Part shown: in pieces, positions 52,287 to 61,972 of the stretch
Position numbering within the stretch: the stretch's first letter is position 1
Layout of the letters: each line of letters opens with the position of its first letter
From: Methylomarinum sp. Ch1-1
GTDB lineage: Bacteria; Pseudomonadota; Gammaproteobacteria; Methylococcales; Methylomonadaceae
Assembly: GCF_030717995.2 (NCBI RefSeq)
Contig: NZ_CP157743.1
Coordinates: 2,320,501-2,384,500 of the forward strand
DNA length: 64,000 nucleotides
Reading direction: 5' to 3'
Position numbers and translations under genes: made by a program
The notes under the pieces: model-generated
Databases searched by the model: none
What the model was told of the DNA's origin: nothing
The model's input: the letters and a program-made list of their open reading frames with translations, nothing else

Positions 52287-54026
52287 TTAATAAACGTCTC
52301 TGACGTAACGTTTGTCTTTTTTCAGCTGATTGACATAATCGGCGGCTTCGGCCTCGGATAGCTTGCCGTGTTCGGCGATGATGTCGTGCAGGGCCTTGTC
52401 GACGTCCTTGGCCATGCGGTAGGCGTCGCCGCATACGAAGAAATAGCCGCCTTGTTCCAGCCAGGCGAAAAGCTCGGCGCCGTTTTCACGCATTTTGTCC
52501 TGAACATAGATTTTCTCCGCCTGGTCTCTGGAAAAAGCCAGATCCAGGCGGCTCAATACGCCTTTTTCCTGCATCGCTTCCAGTTCTTCACGATAGATGA
52601 AGTCGGTGGCGGCGTTGCGGTCGCCGAAAAACAGCCAGTTTTTGCCTTTCGCCTGTCTCAATTCGCGTTCTTGCAGGAAGGCGCGGAAAGGCGCGACACC
52701 GGTGCCGGGGCCGACCATGATCATCGGCACGTCGTCGTTGTCGGGCACTCTGAAGATTTTGTTCGGCTGGAAGAACACCTTGACTTCGGTCTCCTCGTCA
52801 ACCAAGTCGGCCAGATAGGTCGAGCAGACGCCCTTGTGATCGCGGTCATGGCTGTGATAACGGACGCTGGCGACGGTCAAATGGACGTTGTCCGGATGCA
52901 TGTTGCCGCTCGATGAGATGGAATAGGCGCGGTGTTGCAACGGTTTCAGCAGCGCCAAGAATTCGGCCGCGGAGAATTCCATATCGGGGAATTGCAACAA
53001 CAGATCCAGCGTGTCGCGGCCCCAAAGATAGTCGGACAGTTTATCTTTGTCGCCCGATTCCAGCAGCGCATTCAGCTCCTGATCACCGGAACGTCGGGCG
53101 ATTTCCTCGAGCAGTTCCTTGCTGGGCAGCTTGATTTCGAAATGCGTGCGCAAGGCTTCGGACAGCGTCATCAGTTCGCCGTTTACCGGCTCGTCTTCGT
53201 CGCCATTACAGCCGATGGCCTCGATGATGTCGGCGACCAGCTCGGGGCAGTTGGTCGGCAGCACACACAGGGCGTCGCCGGCTTCATAGCTTAAACCAGA
53301 ACCCTCAATGGAAATTTCATAGTGGCGGGTTTCCTTCGATGAATCGGGGGAGGTCAACAGACGGTTAACCAATAATTTCGCCGGGAATGGATTTTTACGG
53401 TTATAAGTCGGTTTCGCGGGCTGGGCCTCGGTATCGATAATCGCCGTCGTGGCCGCGCCTTCCGCCATTAACGGGACGACTTCGCTGATCCAGCTTTCCG
53501 CCGGTTCCTCGAAATCGACGTCGCAGTCGATACGCTCGAATAATCTGTTCGCGCCTAGGGCTTCCAGGCGTCGATCCCATTCGATGCCGGCCTGACAGAA
53601 CTGGTCATAGCTGGTGTCGCCCAGCGCTAGCACCGAGTATTTTATCTGTTCCATGCTAGGGGCGTCATCGGCGGATACGTCCTCCCACAAGATCTGCGCG
53701 TTATCCGGCATTTCCCCTTCACCGTAGGTGCTGGTGACGATCAGGACATATTCCATTTGCGCCAATTGAGCGATATCAATTTCATCCATGCTTTTGACTA
53801 ACGGCACCAGGCCGTGCGATTTCGCCGCCGCGGCCACGTCCTCGGCGACCGACTCGGAGTTGCCGGTTTGACTGCCGTATAGAATATTGAGCTTTCTGGC
53901 GTCCGCCTGATTGACTGAACCGGCACTTTGCAACATATGGCTGTGCATGCCGGCAAAAAAACCGCTTAGCCAGGCCCGTTGATTGTCACTGTAGGGTGCG
54001 TTATATGGAATATAAGGTGCTTTCAT
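52287..54026 (-). CDS. cysJ: Sulfite reductase [NADPH] flavoprotein alpha-component
   Basis: A 579-residue diflavin reductase that passes electrons from NADPH through FAD and FMN to the sulfite reductase haemoprotein, producing sulfide for cysteine. The FMN flavodoxin domain has LYGSQTGNSESVAEDVA (from about residue 49) and VTSTYGEGEMPDNAQI. The FAD site is HRAYSISSS with GVCSTYLAD, the NADPH site is MVGPGTGVAPFRAFLQERE with FFGDRNAATDFIY, and the end KRYVRDVY is the usual CysJ C-terminus. No cysI is next to it. Sulfur assimilation would share precursors (PAPS or sulfite) with the sulfotransferases, but the genes are far apart. Confidence 0.93.
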   Translation of the reverse strand: MKAPYIPYNAPYSDNQRAWLSGFFAGMHSHMLQSAGSVNQADARKLNILYGSQTGNSESVAEDVAAAAKSHGLVPLVKSMDEIDIAQLAQMEYVLIVTSTYGEGEMPDNAQILWEDVSADDAPSMEQIKYSVLALGDTSYDQFCQAGIEWDRRLEALGANRLFERIDCDVDFEEPAESWISEVVPLMAEGAATTAIIDTEAQPAKPTYNRKNPFPAKLLVNRLLTSPDSSKETRHYEISIEGSGLSYEAGDALCVLPTNCPELVADIIEAIGCNGDEDEPVNGELMTLSEALRTHFEIKLPSKELLEEIARRSGDQELNALLESGDKDKLSDYLWGRDTLDLLLQFPDMEFSAAEFLALLKPLQHRAYSISSSGNMHPDNVHLTVASVRYHSHDRDHKGVCSTYLADLVDEETEVKVFFQPNKIFRVPDNDDVPMIMVGPGTGVAPFRAFLQERELRQAKGKNWLFFGDRNAATDFIYREELEAMQEKGVLSRLDLAFSRDQAEKIYVQDKMRENGAELFAWLEQGGYFFVCGDAYRMAKDVDKALHDIIAEHGKLSEAEAADYVNQLKKDKRYVRDVY

Positions 54027-54103
54027 GTTGTTGTTAACCGTTTAGCCGGACGCATCGTCATGCCGGCGACATGTAGTTGTTAAGTTTCTGCTTGAATAAA
54101 GCA

Positions 54104-54124
54104 CCCGCTCCGGTATGGAGCGGG
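54104..54124 (-). terminator. Probable intrinsic terminator after the glutamate synthase gene
   Basis: The 8-base inverted repeat CCCGCTCC/GGAGCGGG with a 5-base loop lies 10 bases past the glutamate synthase stop. On the - strand it is followed by TGCTTTATTC, a weak T-rich tail. The cysJ start is about 80 bases further on, so the two genes may be separate units. Confidence 0.55.
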
Positions 54125-54133
54125 CGGAATGAA

Positions 54134-57100
54134 CTAAGCGGCCTGATCTTGTTCCAGCATTTCCTGCACGATCCCTTGGCTGGCCAGGGTCGCCAGATTT
54201 TTCTCGACTGATGGAACGTCTTTAAGGGCCGTCCTGTTGATTTTATCCTGCTCGATAATCCAGGCGGTGGAGCCCAAGGAATAAATGCTTTGCACATCGC
54301 GTCGGATCAACGCCGTTTTATAATCTTTCAGGCGTTTTTCCGCAAGCAGGGCGGCTAGCTGTTCATCGCTATAGTTGCTATAGGCTTCGCGGACGGACTT
54401 GATCAGCGCATCCTGCAATTTACGCGGCCGTTCGGTTAGCAATTTATAAGCACGGTCGTTGATCAGGTTGTCGTCAAGCTGCTGAAGGCCTTGCTTCTTC
54501 AATTGCTCTTTGACGATCTGTTGCGCCTTGTCGATGACGGCGAAGCTGTTGATCAGCCTGAACGTCAAATCGGTGTCGGTCTCGCCGTAGGCAGGCGTCG
54601 CGCCGGCAAACAGCGGGCGTCCGGCTTGATAGCCTTGTTTGACCTGGTCGATCTGCTGTTGGGTGAAGGCTACGGACAATTCCTCGATTATCGCCTTGCG
54701 GTCTAAGTCTCGGCTCAGATACTCGGCGGTCTGAGTTTTGTACAACCACAATGGAATCGCAAAGCGGAAATGCTTACGTTCCTCGGCCCAATTATCCAGA
54801 ATCGACTGGGCTTTGCTGGAGCCGGTGTATTCGATATGCTGTTCCAGCATATGCAGTATGAACTGTTCGTGGCTGGCCGAGATCTCGCTTTCTTCGCTCA
54901 GGCTGCGGATTTCCACCGACGACTTGTCATGCAGGTTTTGCAGACGATTGTGCGGGTCGTATTGATAGGCGTTGCCGCCTGACATGCCGGTACAGAAGCC
55001 CTTGCCGAAGCCGCCCAGGTTCAGTACCGAACCGTTGATCATGTATTCGCAGGCAAAATCCCCGACGCCTTCGACGACGGCCATCGCGCCGGAGTTGCGC
55101 ACCGCAAAGCGGTCGCCGGCCTGGCCGTTGATGAAGGCTTTGCCGCCGGTTGCGCCAAACAGCGCGAAGTTGCCGATCAGCACATTTTCACCGTCTTTTT
55201 TCGAGCCGCCGCCGGGTGATTTGACGATAATGGCGCCGCCGCAGGCGGTTTTGCCGACGCCGTCATTGCAGGTGCCGGTGTGCTCCATACGCATGCCGTC
55301 ATTGTTGAACGCAGCGTAGCTTTGGCCGGCCGAGCCGTGGGTGCGGATAATGACGCTATCGGGGGCCAAATAACGGCGGCCATGCTGATTGGTATAGATG
55401 ATTTTCGAAGCCGCGGCCTGTTCTTCGCTGATTTGGTAAGCCAGGATGCGTTCGATATCGATCGCGGTTTGGCCGCCAACGGTTTTGTTGCGGTTGTTCA
55501 GCTTGTATTGATCGCCTTCGATGAGCAATTGCGTTTGCTCGCCGTCTATCAAATGCGTTTTTATCTGCTCGATGAACTGGTCGTCGACGCTGAAGTTCGC
55601 TTCCAAATAGATCGGATTGGCGACCTTGATTTCCTCGACTTGGGCCAGCAGTTTGGTGAAATCCAGTTGGCCGATCATGCTCGGGTGATCGATCAGGTGC
55701 AGCAAGTCGGTTTGTCCGCGGATTTCCGTCAAGCTGTTGTAGCCCAGTTCGGCCAGTATTTCCCTGACTTCGTGGGCCAGGTTCATGAAGAACTGCGCCA
55801 GCACGCGCGGGTCGCCCTTGAACTCTTCATGGGCGGTAGTCAGGCCGGCGGGGCATCTGACGTTACAGTTTTTCGCCATCACGCAACGCAGCATCATCAA
55901 GGCCGTGGTGCCGAATTCGAAGGAATCGGCGCCCAGGATTGCCGATTTAACCACGTCCATGCCGCTTTGGTGGGCGGAACTGCAGCGCAGCACCACTTTG
56001 TCGCGCAGACCGTTGGCCGCCAACGCCTGATGCACCTCGGCGATGCCGATTTCCGGCGAGCGCCCGGTGTTCTTCAGACTGGTGACCGCCGCCGCGCCGG
56101 TGCCGCCGGTATTGCCGGCGACGTTGATGACGTCGGCGCCGGCCTTGGCGACGCCGACGGCAATCGTGCCGATGCCTTCCGAGGACACCAGTTTGACGAT
56201 CACCTTAACCCGGGCAGCCTTGGCGTCGTGTATCAACTGCCCCAGATCCTCGATCGAATAGGTGTCGTGATGAGGCGGAGGGCTGACCAGTTCGACTTTC
56301 GGGGTGCCTCCGCGCAACGACGCGATTTCCACCGAAACTTTCGGCGCCGGCAACTGGCCGCCTTCGCCCGGTTTCGCGCCCTGGGCGATCTTGATTTCGA
56401 TTTCCTCGACATTGGGGTCGGCCAGATAGCCGGCCCAGACGCCGAAACGACCGGAGGCGAACTGTTTGATTTTGCTGGATCTCAGCGTATTGAAGCGGCT
56501 GGAATGTTCGCCGCCTTCGCCGGAATTACTCATCGCGCCGACGATGTTGGTGCCCATCGCCACCGCCTCGTGCGCTTCCGCCAACAGGGCGCCATGACTC
56601 ATTGCCCCGGACGCCAGCGTCGGGGTGATTTGGTGGGCCGGTTGCACATTGTCCAGCGCGATGCTGTTGCGCGCAGTCTGCACCGAGGACAGATAACGGT
56701 GCAATAGGTTGTCGCCGTCGGAAACGCGCACGGTCAGATGATCGCCTTCAACGGCGATGTTGAAATCCTCGCCGGCGAAACGGCCTTGCAAATGCGCGGC
56801 CAGTTGTTCAAGACGCTGTGGATTGCTGTCGTTGCACAGGCTGACGCTGAAGACGACGCCGTTGGTTTTATGGACGGTCAGACCGCGAATCAGGTAATTG
56901 TTGTTGCCGTGCAGATTCTGACTGCCCAGCAGGCGATCGAAATCCTCCTGGCTTTGTGCGGACGAGACATCGACCGGAAATGCCATGATGTCGCGCAGCG
57001 CCGCCGGCCTGTCGTGTCGTTCCAGGTACAGATTTTTCGTGAAGCTGCGATAAGCCGGGGTGATGCCGAAGGCGTCGATTTGTTCCGGCGTGCGTTTTTC

Positions 57101-59626
57101 GTAGCCGAAATCCAAATAGGCGGTATCGCTGACCTCGGAGGTTTTTTGTTTCGGAATATACAGGATTTCCTCGTCGGTCATCTTGATGTATTCCCTGACC
57201 GCGGTGTTGCCGAAGGTATGACCGGCGCCGTCCTGACGTTCCTTGAACAGACCTAGGAACGGAATATCGCCTTCGTCTTTGACAGTCAGCGCTTTATGGT
57301 GCCATTCGGTGGCGCTGGCGGCGATATCGGCATAGTGAGCGCCGCCAACCGGGGCGTTGATATTCGGAAAATACGGATTCAGTTTCGGTTCGTTGGTGTC
57401 CAGGTAGTTGGATTCAAAGATCTCGCCGCCGATATAGCTTTCCACGGTACACAGGCCGAATTTGCCCATCGTTTTCATCAGCGATTTGGCGATGCCTTTC
57501 TGGAAGTTATCCAGGATTTTCTGATGTTGTTCGCCGTTGAATTCGGTGATGACGCGGTTGTGCACGCTCAGCGGACAGATGGCCGATGCGCCGAAGCCCA
57601 AGATAGTGGCGACATCGTGCGGGCTGGCGGCTTGGCCGGTTTCCAGAATCAGCGATGAGTTGAAGCGTATGCCCTTGTTGACCATGTGTTGGTTGGCCGC
57701 CGCGACCATCAGTAAGGCGGGGATCGCCGCTTTGTCTTTGCCGATGTTGTAATCGCTGAGGATGATGATGCCGACGCCGCTTTTGGCCGCCGCCTCGATT
57801 TGATCGCAGACTGCCAGGAATGCTTGTTCCAGGGCCTGGGCATTTTTCTCTGCGTCCTCGAAGTCCGGGGTGTACAGCATGTCCAGCGTGGCGACCTTGA
57901 TCGCGGTTTGTCGGCGGATCTGCTCCAATTGCGTGCGCTGCAGAACCGGTGTCTCGATCATCAGCTGTTTGCTTGTTTCCGAGGAAAAGGTCGGTTTTCC
58001 GCCTAAGGCCACGCGCAGCGTCATGCCGTCGCTTTCACGCAACGAATCCAGTGGCGGGTTGGTGACCTGGGCGAAACGCTGGCTGAAATAGCGGGACATG
58101 CCGCCTTCGGCGCCGCTCAGCGCGTTCGGCGTGATGCCGTAACCCATTGCCGACACCTTTTCCAGGCCGGCGGTCAGGATCGGGTCGAGCAGGAACTTGA
58201 AGCTCTCCTGGTTCAAGGAATAGGCGGTGTGGCGTTGATCGATGTTGAATGCATGCTCGTTGTCGATTTCGTCCAAGTTCACTTCCGGCAATTCCGAGAT
58301 ATGGACACATTTTTCCTTCAACATCGCCTTGTAATCGCGTTCACTGGCTAGGCGTTCCATGACCTGGTAGCTGTCATAGGATTGCCCGGTGCTGTGGTCG
58401 AAATACAGCATGCCGCCGGCTTCGATGCGACCGCGTCGCAATACTTGCTCGGATGGGAAGTCGATTTGTCCGGCTTCCGACATGACCGCCAGATAGTCTT
58501 TCGTTTCCACCGAACGCAAAGGTCTTAGGCCCAGGCGGTCGAGGCGGGCGCCGACGCGGATGCCGTCGTTGAAGATCAGCGCGGCCGGGCCGTCGTTTTT
58601 CTCTTCGTACAGGCTGAAATATTCCAGCATGGCGCGGACATCCTCGGGCAGCGTCGTGTCGTTCTCCCAGGCCGGCGGCATCATCGCCAGGATCGCGGTG
58701 ACGATGTCCAGTTCGTCTTCATTGATGCGACGGGTCAGGGTTTGATCCAGACGACCGGAGTCGGATTGTCCGCAAGGGAAGACGATGTGTTTGTTTTTTT
58801 GTCGGGCGATGGCGTTTTCGCTTAACCGGCTTTTCTTATCGGTATTCAGTTCGCCATTGTGCGCCATATAACGGAATGGCTGGGCCATCATCGTCGCCGG
58901 CGCGGTGTTGGTGGAGAAGCGGGTATGGAAAAACAGCGTGTTGATTTCATGATCCTTGTCGTAAAGATCGGTGAAATACGGGATGACCTCGAACGAATTC
59001 AGGCGGCCTTTATAGACTTGGGTCCGTGAACTCATCGACAACGGGTAAAAGCCTTGCAGTTCGTCACGGCTGAAGCCGTCCGCCTCGATCGCTAATAACG
59101 CGGATTGAATATATTTTTCGAAAGACTGTTGAGAGTCATGCTTCAGCGCATGTGGACGGGTGAAAATGACTTGCTTGATCGGCAATTGCGCTTTGACCGC
59201 CTCCGGGTTCAATACGCTGTTGTCTACCGGTATGTCGCGCCATAGAATGACCGACAGGTCGAAATCCTGCAGGTGCTGGTCAACCAGGTTCTTGGCGACC
59301 GAATCGTAATGGGCGTGATCTTCCGGAAAGAAGAAGTTGGCGACGCCAAACTGACCGAGTTCCAGGTCGGCGATGCCGGTGATTTTGCGAAAGAACTTTA
59401 ACGATAAGTCGATGTTGACACCGGCGCCGTCACCGATACCTTCCGCGCTCATGCCGCCGCGATGCGGAATAGTGCAAAGCGCTTCGTGCGCCTTTGCCAG
59501 TAAGTCATGAGTCTGCTTGCTTTGCTTATGGGTAATAAAGCCTACACCGCAGCTGTCTTGTGAAAGGTCAGCGTCGTAAAGCATCGTTTCTGTGTCTTGT
59601 TGTTGGGAGTTTTTAGTCATCGTCAT
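54134..59626 (-). CDS. gltB: Glutamate synthase large subunit-related protein, long form
   Basis: An 1830-residue glutamate synthase, much longer than the roughly 1500-residue GltB. Cys26 in DSCGVGFI is the glutaminase nucleophile exposed by propeptide removal; an in-frame Met15 is an alternative start. The central domain includes GAEGGMSRYFSQRFAQVTNP. The FMN domain includes SGAMSHGALLAEAHEAVAMG, MSNSGEGGEHSSRFN and AQGAKPGEGGQLP. The iron-sulfur ligands are CVMAKNCNVRC, spaced x5 and x3 rather than the usual x5 and x4. The GXGXG domain is near 1480-1560. Extra material occurs before the FMN domain (about 860-1000) and at the C-terminus (about 1640-1830). No gltD is adjacent. Confidence 0.92.
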   Translation of the reverse strand: MTMTKNSQQQDTETMLYDADLSQDSCGVGFITHKQSKQTHDLLAKAHEALCTIPHRGGMSAEGIGDGAGVNIDLSLKFFRKITGIADLELGQFGVANFFFPEDHAHYDSVAKNLVDQHLQDFDLSVILWRDIPVDNSVLNPEAVKAQLPIKQVIFTRPHALKHDSQQSFEKYIQSALLAIEADGFSRDELQGFYPLSMSSRTQVYKGRLNSFEVIPYFTDLYDKDHEINTLFFHTRFSTNTAPATMMAQPFRYMAHNGELNTDKKSRLSENAIARQKNKHIVFPCGQSDSGRLDQTLTRRINEDELDIVTAILAMMPPAWENDTTLPEDVRAMLEYFSLYEEKNDGPAALIFNDGIRVGARLDRLGLRPLRSVETKDYLAVMSEAGQIDFPSEQVLRRGRIEAGGMLYFDHSTGQSYDSYQVMERLASERDYKAMLKEKCVHISELPEVNLDEIDNEHAFNIDQRHTAYSLNQESFKFLLDPILTAGLEKVSAMGYGITPNALSGAEGGMSRYFSQRFAQVTNPPLDSLRESDGMTLRVALGGKPTFSSETSKQLMIETPVLQRTQLEQIRRQTAIKVATLDMLYTPDFEDAEKNAQALEQAFLAVCDQIEAAAKSGVGIIILSDYNIGKDKAAIPALLMVAAANQHMVNKGIRFNSSLILETGQAASPHDVATILGFGASAICPLSVHNRVITEFNGEQHQKILDNFQKGIAKSLMKTMGKFGLCTVESYIGGEIFESNYLDTNEPKLNPYFPNINAPVGGAHYADIAASATEWHHKALTVKDEGDIPFLGLFKERQDGAGHTFGNTAVREYIKMTDEEILYIPKQKTSEVSDTAYLDFGYEKRTPEQIDAFGITPAYRSFTKNLYLERHDRPAALRDIMAFPVDVSSAQSQEDFDRLLGSQNLHGNNNYLIRGLTVHKTNGVVFSVSLCNDSNPQRLEQLAAHLQGRFAGEDFNIAVEGDHLTVRVSDGDNLLHRYLSSVQTARNSIALDNVQPAHQITPTLASGAMSHGALLAEAHEAVAMGTNIVGAMSNSGEGGEHSSRFNTLRSSKIKQFASGRFGVWAGYLADPNVEEIEIKIAQGAKPGEGGQLPAPKVSVEIASLRGGTPKVELVSPPPHHDTYSIEDLGQLIHDAKAARVKVIVKLVSSEGIGTIAVGVAKAGADVINVAGNTGGTGAAAVTSLKNTGRSPEIGIAEVHQALAANGLRDKVVLRCSSAHQSGMDVVKSAILGADSFEFGTTALMMLRCVMAKNCNVRCPAGLTTAHEEFKGDPRVLAQFFMNLAHEVREILAELGYNSLTEIRGQTDLLHLIDHPSMIGQLDFTKLLAQVEEIKVANPIYLEANFSVDDQFIEQIKTHLIDGEQTQLLIEGDQYKLNNRNKTVGGQTAIDIERILAYQISEEQAAASKIIYTNQHGRRYLAPDSVIIRTHGSAGQSYAAFNNDGMRMEHTGTCNDGVGKTACGGAIIVKSPGGGSKKDGENVLIGNFALFGATGGKAFINGQAGDRFAVRNSGAMAVVEGVGDFACEYMINGSVLNLGGFGKGFCTGMSGGNAYQYDPHNRLQNLHDKSSVEIRSLSEESEISASHEQFILHMLEQHIEYTGSSKAQSILDNWAEERKHFRFAIPLWLYKTQTAEYLSRDLDRKAIIEELSVAFTQQQIDQVKQGYQAGRPLFAGATPAYGETDTDLTFRLINSFAVIDKAQQIVKEQLKKQGLQQLDDNLINDRAYKLLTERPRKLQDALIKSVREAYSNYSDEQLAALLAEKRLKDYKTALIRRDVQSIYSLGSTAWIIEQDKINRTALKDVPSVEKNLATLASQGIVQEMLEQDQAA

Positions 59627-60557
59627 CCCGATCCTATCCTACCGTTAATGGATTACCTGAATGTGTCAGGCTGCAGCCTTTATGGTTTTTTTGTCAGTTG
59701 CGTGTTAGAGTCCACTACATAGAGTGAGTTCGATTGCGAACTGCCAATGCCGCTATAATTTCTTGGGCTAAGCTGATTAATTTCAGTTAGTGAAACTTCT
59801 CAATTGTACCATGAAAGGTAAGTGCTGTCATTCATGCGCTTTCTCTGGCGTCGTCGTTCGGCCCATAGTCCGCTGGATCTCAGCGGGCCGGGGTTTGTAA
59901 CCCCGGCCTGAGTCTTTCAATCGTATGCCGAACTAAAAACCAAAACGTTCAGGGCGGGTTGAATAACCCGCCCCGCACAGTATTTTTGCGGTGTTTAGGG
60001 CATGGGGTGTGTCTGTCGAGGAGCGCCGTTCACCCAGCACCTAAATTCCATGGCTACTGGACTATATTTTACATTCCAGGATAATTTAGGTGCTGGGTAA
60101 ACCCATCCCTGGGGGCTTGACGGCAGCATCCTTGCTGCCGACATCCTCGCCAAACACACCCCATGCCCTTTTTGAACGCCAAAGTGGGAATTGCTGGCAA
60201 TATAGCCATTATCCGACATGCGCCGCTAAATATGATGAGATATGAGCAGGACCGGTTAAATCCCTCCTTGAGCAGACCGGGGTTTGTAACCCCGGCCTGA
60301 GTCTTTCAATCGTATGCCGAACTAAAAACCAAAACGTTCAGGGCGGGTTGAATAACCCGCCCCGCACAGTTCAACCGAGCCCAAAGCAAGTTGAACGTTC
60401 GGAGCGGGTTAACTAACCTGCCCGCCTAGAAATGGATGCGACACCTTCTTTGGCGGCATCCTATCTGCCTGGCGCCTCTGCCGCGCGTACTTTCACGGTA
60501 AAATGGGCAAACTTCGGATACAATGATCATTGTCTTTTAGTTAAAAATTAATTCGTC
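59627..60557. repeat. Intergenic region with a 94-base identical direct repeat and a palindromic element
   Basis: About 930 bases hold no gene. Two identical 94-base copies (59888-59981 and 60277-60370) contain two hairpins, CCGGGGTTTGTAACCCCGG and GGGCGGGTTGAATAACCCGC. Between them is a large palindrome with outer arms AGGGCATGGGGTGTGT (59997-60012) and ACACACCCCATGCCCT (60154-60169) and inner arms CACCCAGCACCTAAAT and AATTTAGGTGCTGGGT. A third, diverged GGAGCGGGTTAACTAACC hairpin follows near 60400. The promoter of the hydroxylase gene must be in the last hundred bases. Confidence 0.85.
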
Positions 60558-61772
60558 ATGACTGAACAATTCGATGTCGTCATCGTGGGCGGTGGCATGG
60601 TCGGTGCGGCCGTTGCCTGTGGTTTGGGGGGCAGCGCACTGAAGGTGGCGGTGCTGGAGCGTTCTTTGCCGGAACCGTTTTCACCGGAACAGCCGCATGA
60701 TCTGAGGGTGTCGGCGCTTAGCATCGCTTCGCAAAAAATACTGCAGACCGTTGGCGCCTGGCAGGGTGTCAGTCAGCGGCGGCTATGCCCGTTCAGACGT
60801 ATGCGAGTCTGGGAAACCGCCGGCGACACCGAATTCAACAGCGACGACATCGATTACCCCGAGCTCGGCTTCATCGTTGAAAACCGGGTGACTCAGTTGG
60901 CTTTATTGGGGCGTTTGCAACAGTTCGATAATATCGAACTGATCGCATCGTCGACGATTCAGAAGATCGATTATCGGCCGGCGCAATCGCAGTTGCAACT
61001 CGACAATGGTCGCGTATTGCAAGCCTCGCTGTTGGTCGCGGCGGATGGCGGTCAATCGTTGGTCAGGCAGGCGGCAGGGCTGGGAGTGACCAGTTGGGAT
61101 TACAGCCAACATGCCTTGGTCATTTATGTGGAAACCTCTTATCCGCAGCAGGATATTACTTGGCAGCGTTTTGTCCCTAGCGGACCGCAGGCTTTTCTGC
61201 CGTTAACGGGCAATTATGCATCGCTGGTCTGGTATAACTCGCCGGATGAGGTCAAGCGCCTGAAGGGGCTTGATCAGGAAGCGTTGATACGGGAATTGAC
61301 TGCGACTTTTCCGGACTGTCTGGGCGGCATCAATAGGGTGTTGGGTGTGGCCAGTTTTCCGCTCAAGCGTCAGCATGCCCAGCATTATGTCAAGCAGGGG
61401 GTGGCGCTGGTCGGCGATGCGGCGCATATGATCAATCCGCTGGCGGGCCAGGGCGTCAATATCGGTTTGCTCGATGCTGCGGCGTTGGCTGAGGTGCTCG
61501 TCGAGGCCGACAGACGTGGGGAAAATATCGCCGATGTTGCGGTGTTGAAACGTTATGAAGAAATGCGCCGTCACGAGAATCTAAAGATGATGACGGTGAT
61601 GGATGTGTTTTACCGTTTTTTCAGTAATGATGTTTTGCCGGTCAAGTTCTTCAGAAACCTGGGCTTGGGCTTGGCGGAGCGCATCAAGCCGGCCAAAAAC
61701 AAGGTGATGCGCGCCGCGATGGGCTTGGAAGGCAAGTTGCCGAAATTGGCGCGCGGCGAAAGCTTGTTTTAA
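60558..61772 (+). CDS. UbiH/UbiF/COQ6-family FAD-dependent hydroxylase (ubiquinone biosynthesis)
   Basis: A 404-residue flavin monooxygenase that hydroxylates the quinone ring during ubiquinone synthesis. The dinucleotide-binding motif is VVIVGGGMVGAAVA (7-20), LRVSALSIAS is the second conserved block, LVAADGGQSLVRQAAG is the DG motif, and GDAAHMINPLAGQGVNIGL (about 286-304) is the FAD ribose-binding motif. The sequence is nearer to UbiF/VisC than to plant-type enzymes, but which ring position it modifies cannot be read off. A repeat cluster begins just after its stop. Confidence 0.92.
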   Translation: MTEQFDVVIVGGGMVGAAVACGLGGSALKVAVLERSLPEPFSPEQPHDLRVSALSIASQKILQTVGAWQGVSQRRLCPFRRMRVWETAGDTEFNSDDIDYPELGFIVENRVTQLALLGRLQQFDNIELIASSTIQKIDYRPAQSQLQLDNGRVLQASLLVAADGGQSLVRQAAGLGVTSWDYSQHALVIYVETSYPQQDITWQRFVPSGPQAFLPLTGNYASLVWYNSPDEVKRLKGLDQEALIRELTATFPDCLGGINRVLGVASFPLKRQHAQHYVKQGVALVGDAAHMINPLAGQGVNIGLLDAAALAEVLVEADRRGENIADVAVLKRYEEMRRHENLKMMTVMDVFYRFFSNDVLPVKFFRNLGLGLAERIKPAKNKVMRAAMGLEGKLPKLARGESLF

Positions 61773-61775
61773 AAA

Positions 61776-61960
61776 GGCGTAGGGTGGTTTCGCGCAGCAA
61801 GCCGCCAAAACCGCTGCGATGCCAACGTAGCCAATGTAGGGTGGCTTCGCGAAGCAAGCCACCAAACCCGCACAGGGGTGCAAAATTGGTATTGTGCGTA
61901 TCAAAGGCGGATTGCCTGTCGGCGAATCCACCCTACGGTTGCGATGCGCAGCAAACCGCC
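61776..61960. repeat. REP-like cluster left of the REP-associated transposase
   Basis: It contains CGTAGGGTGGTTTCGCGCAG (61778), GTAGGGTGGCTTCGCGAAGC (61836) and AGGCGGATTGCCTGTCGGCG followed by AATCCACCCTACGG (61906-61937). The last block recurs on the far side of the transposase at 62529-62562. The same motifs fill the clusters at 43.2-44.1 and 51.4-51.8 kb. Confidence 0.85.
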
Positions 61961-61972
61961 ACACCCGATGGA

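Noticed and set aside
55280-56707. A 475-codon frame on the + strand
   Set aside because: It lies antisense inside the well-supported glutamate synthase gene and has no recognisable domain; G+C-rich codon use explains the open frame.
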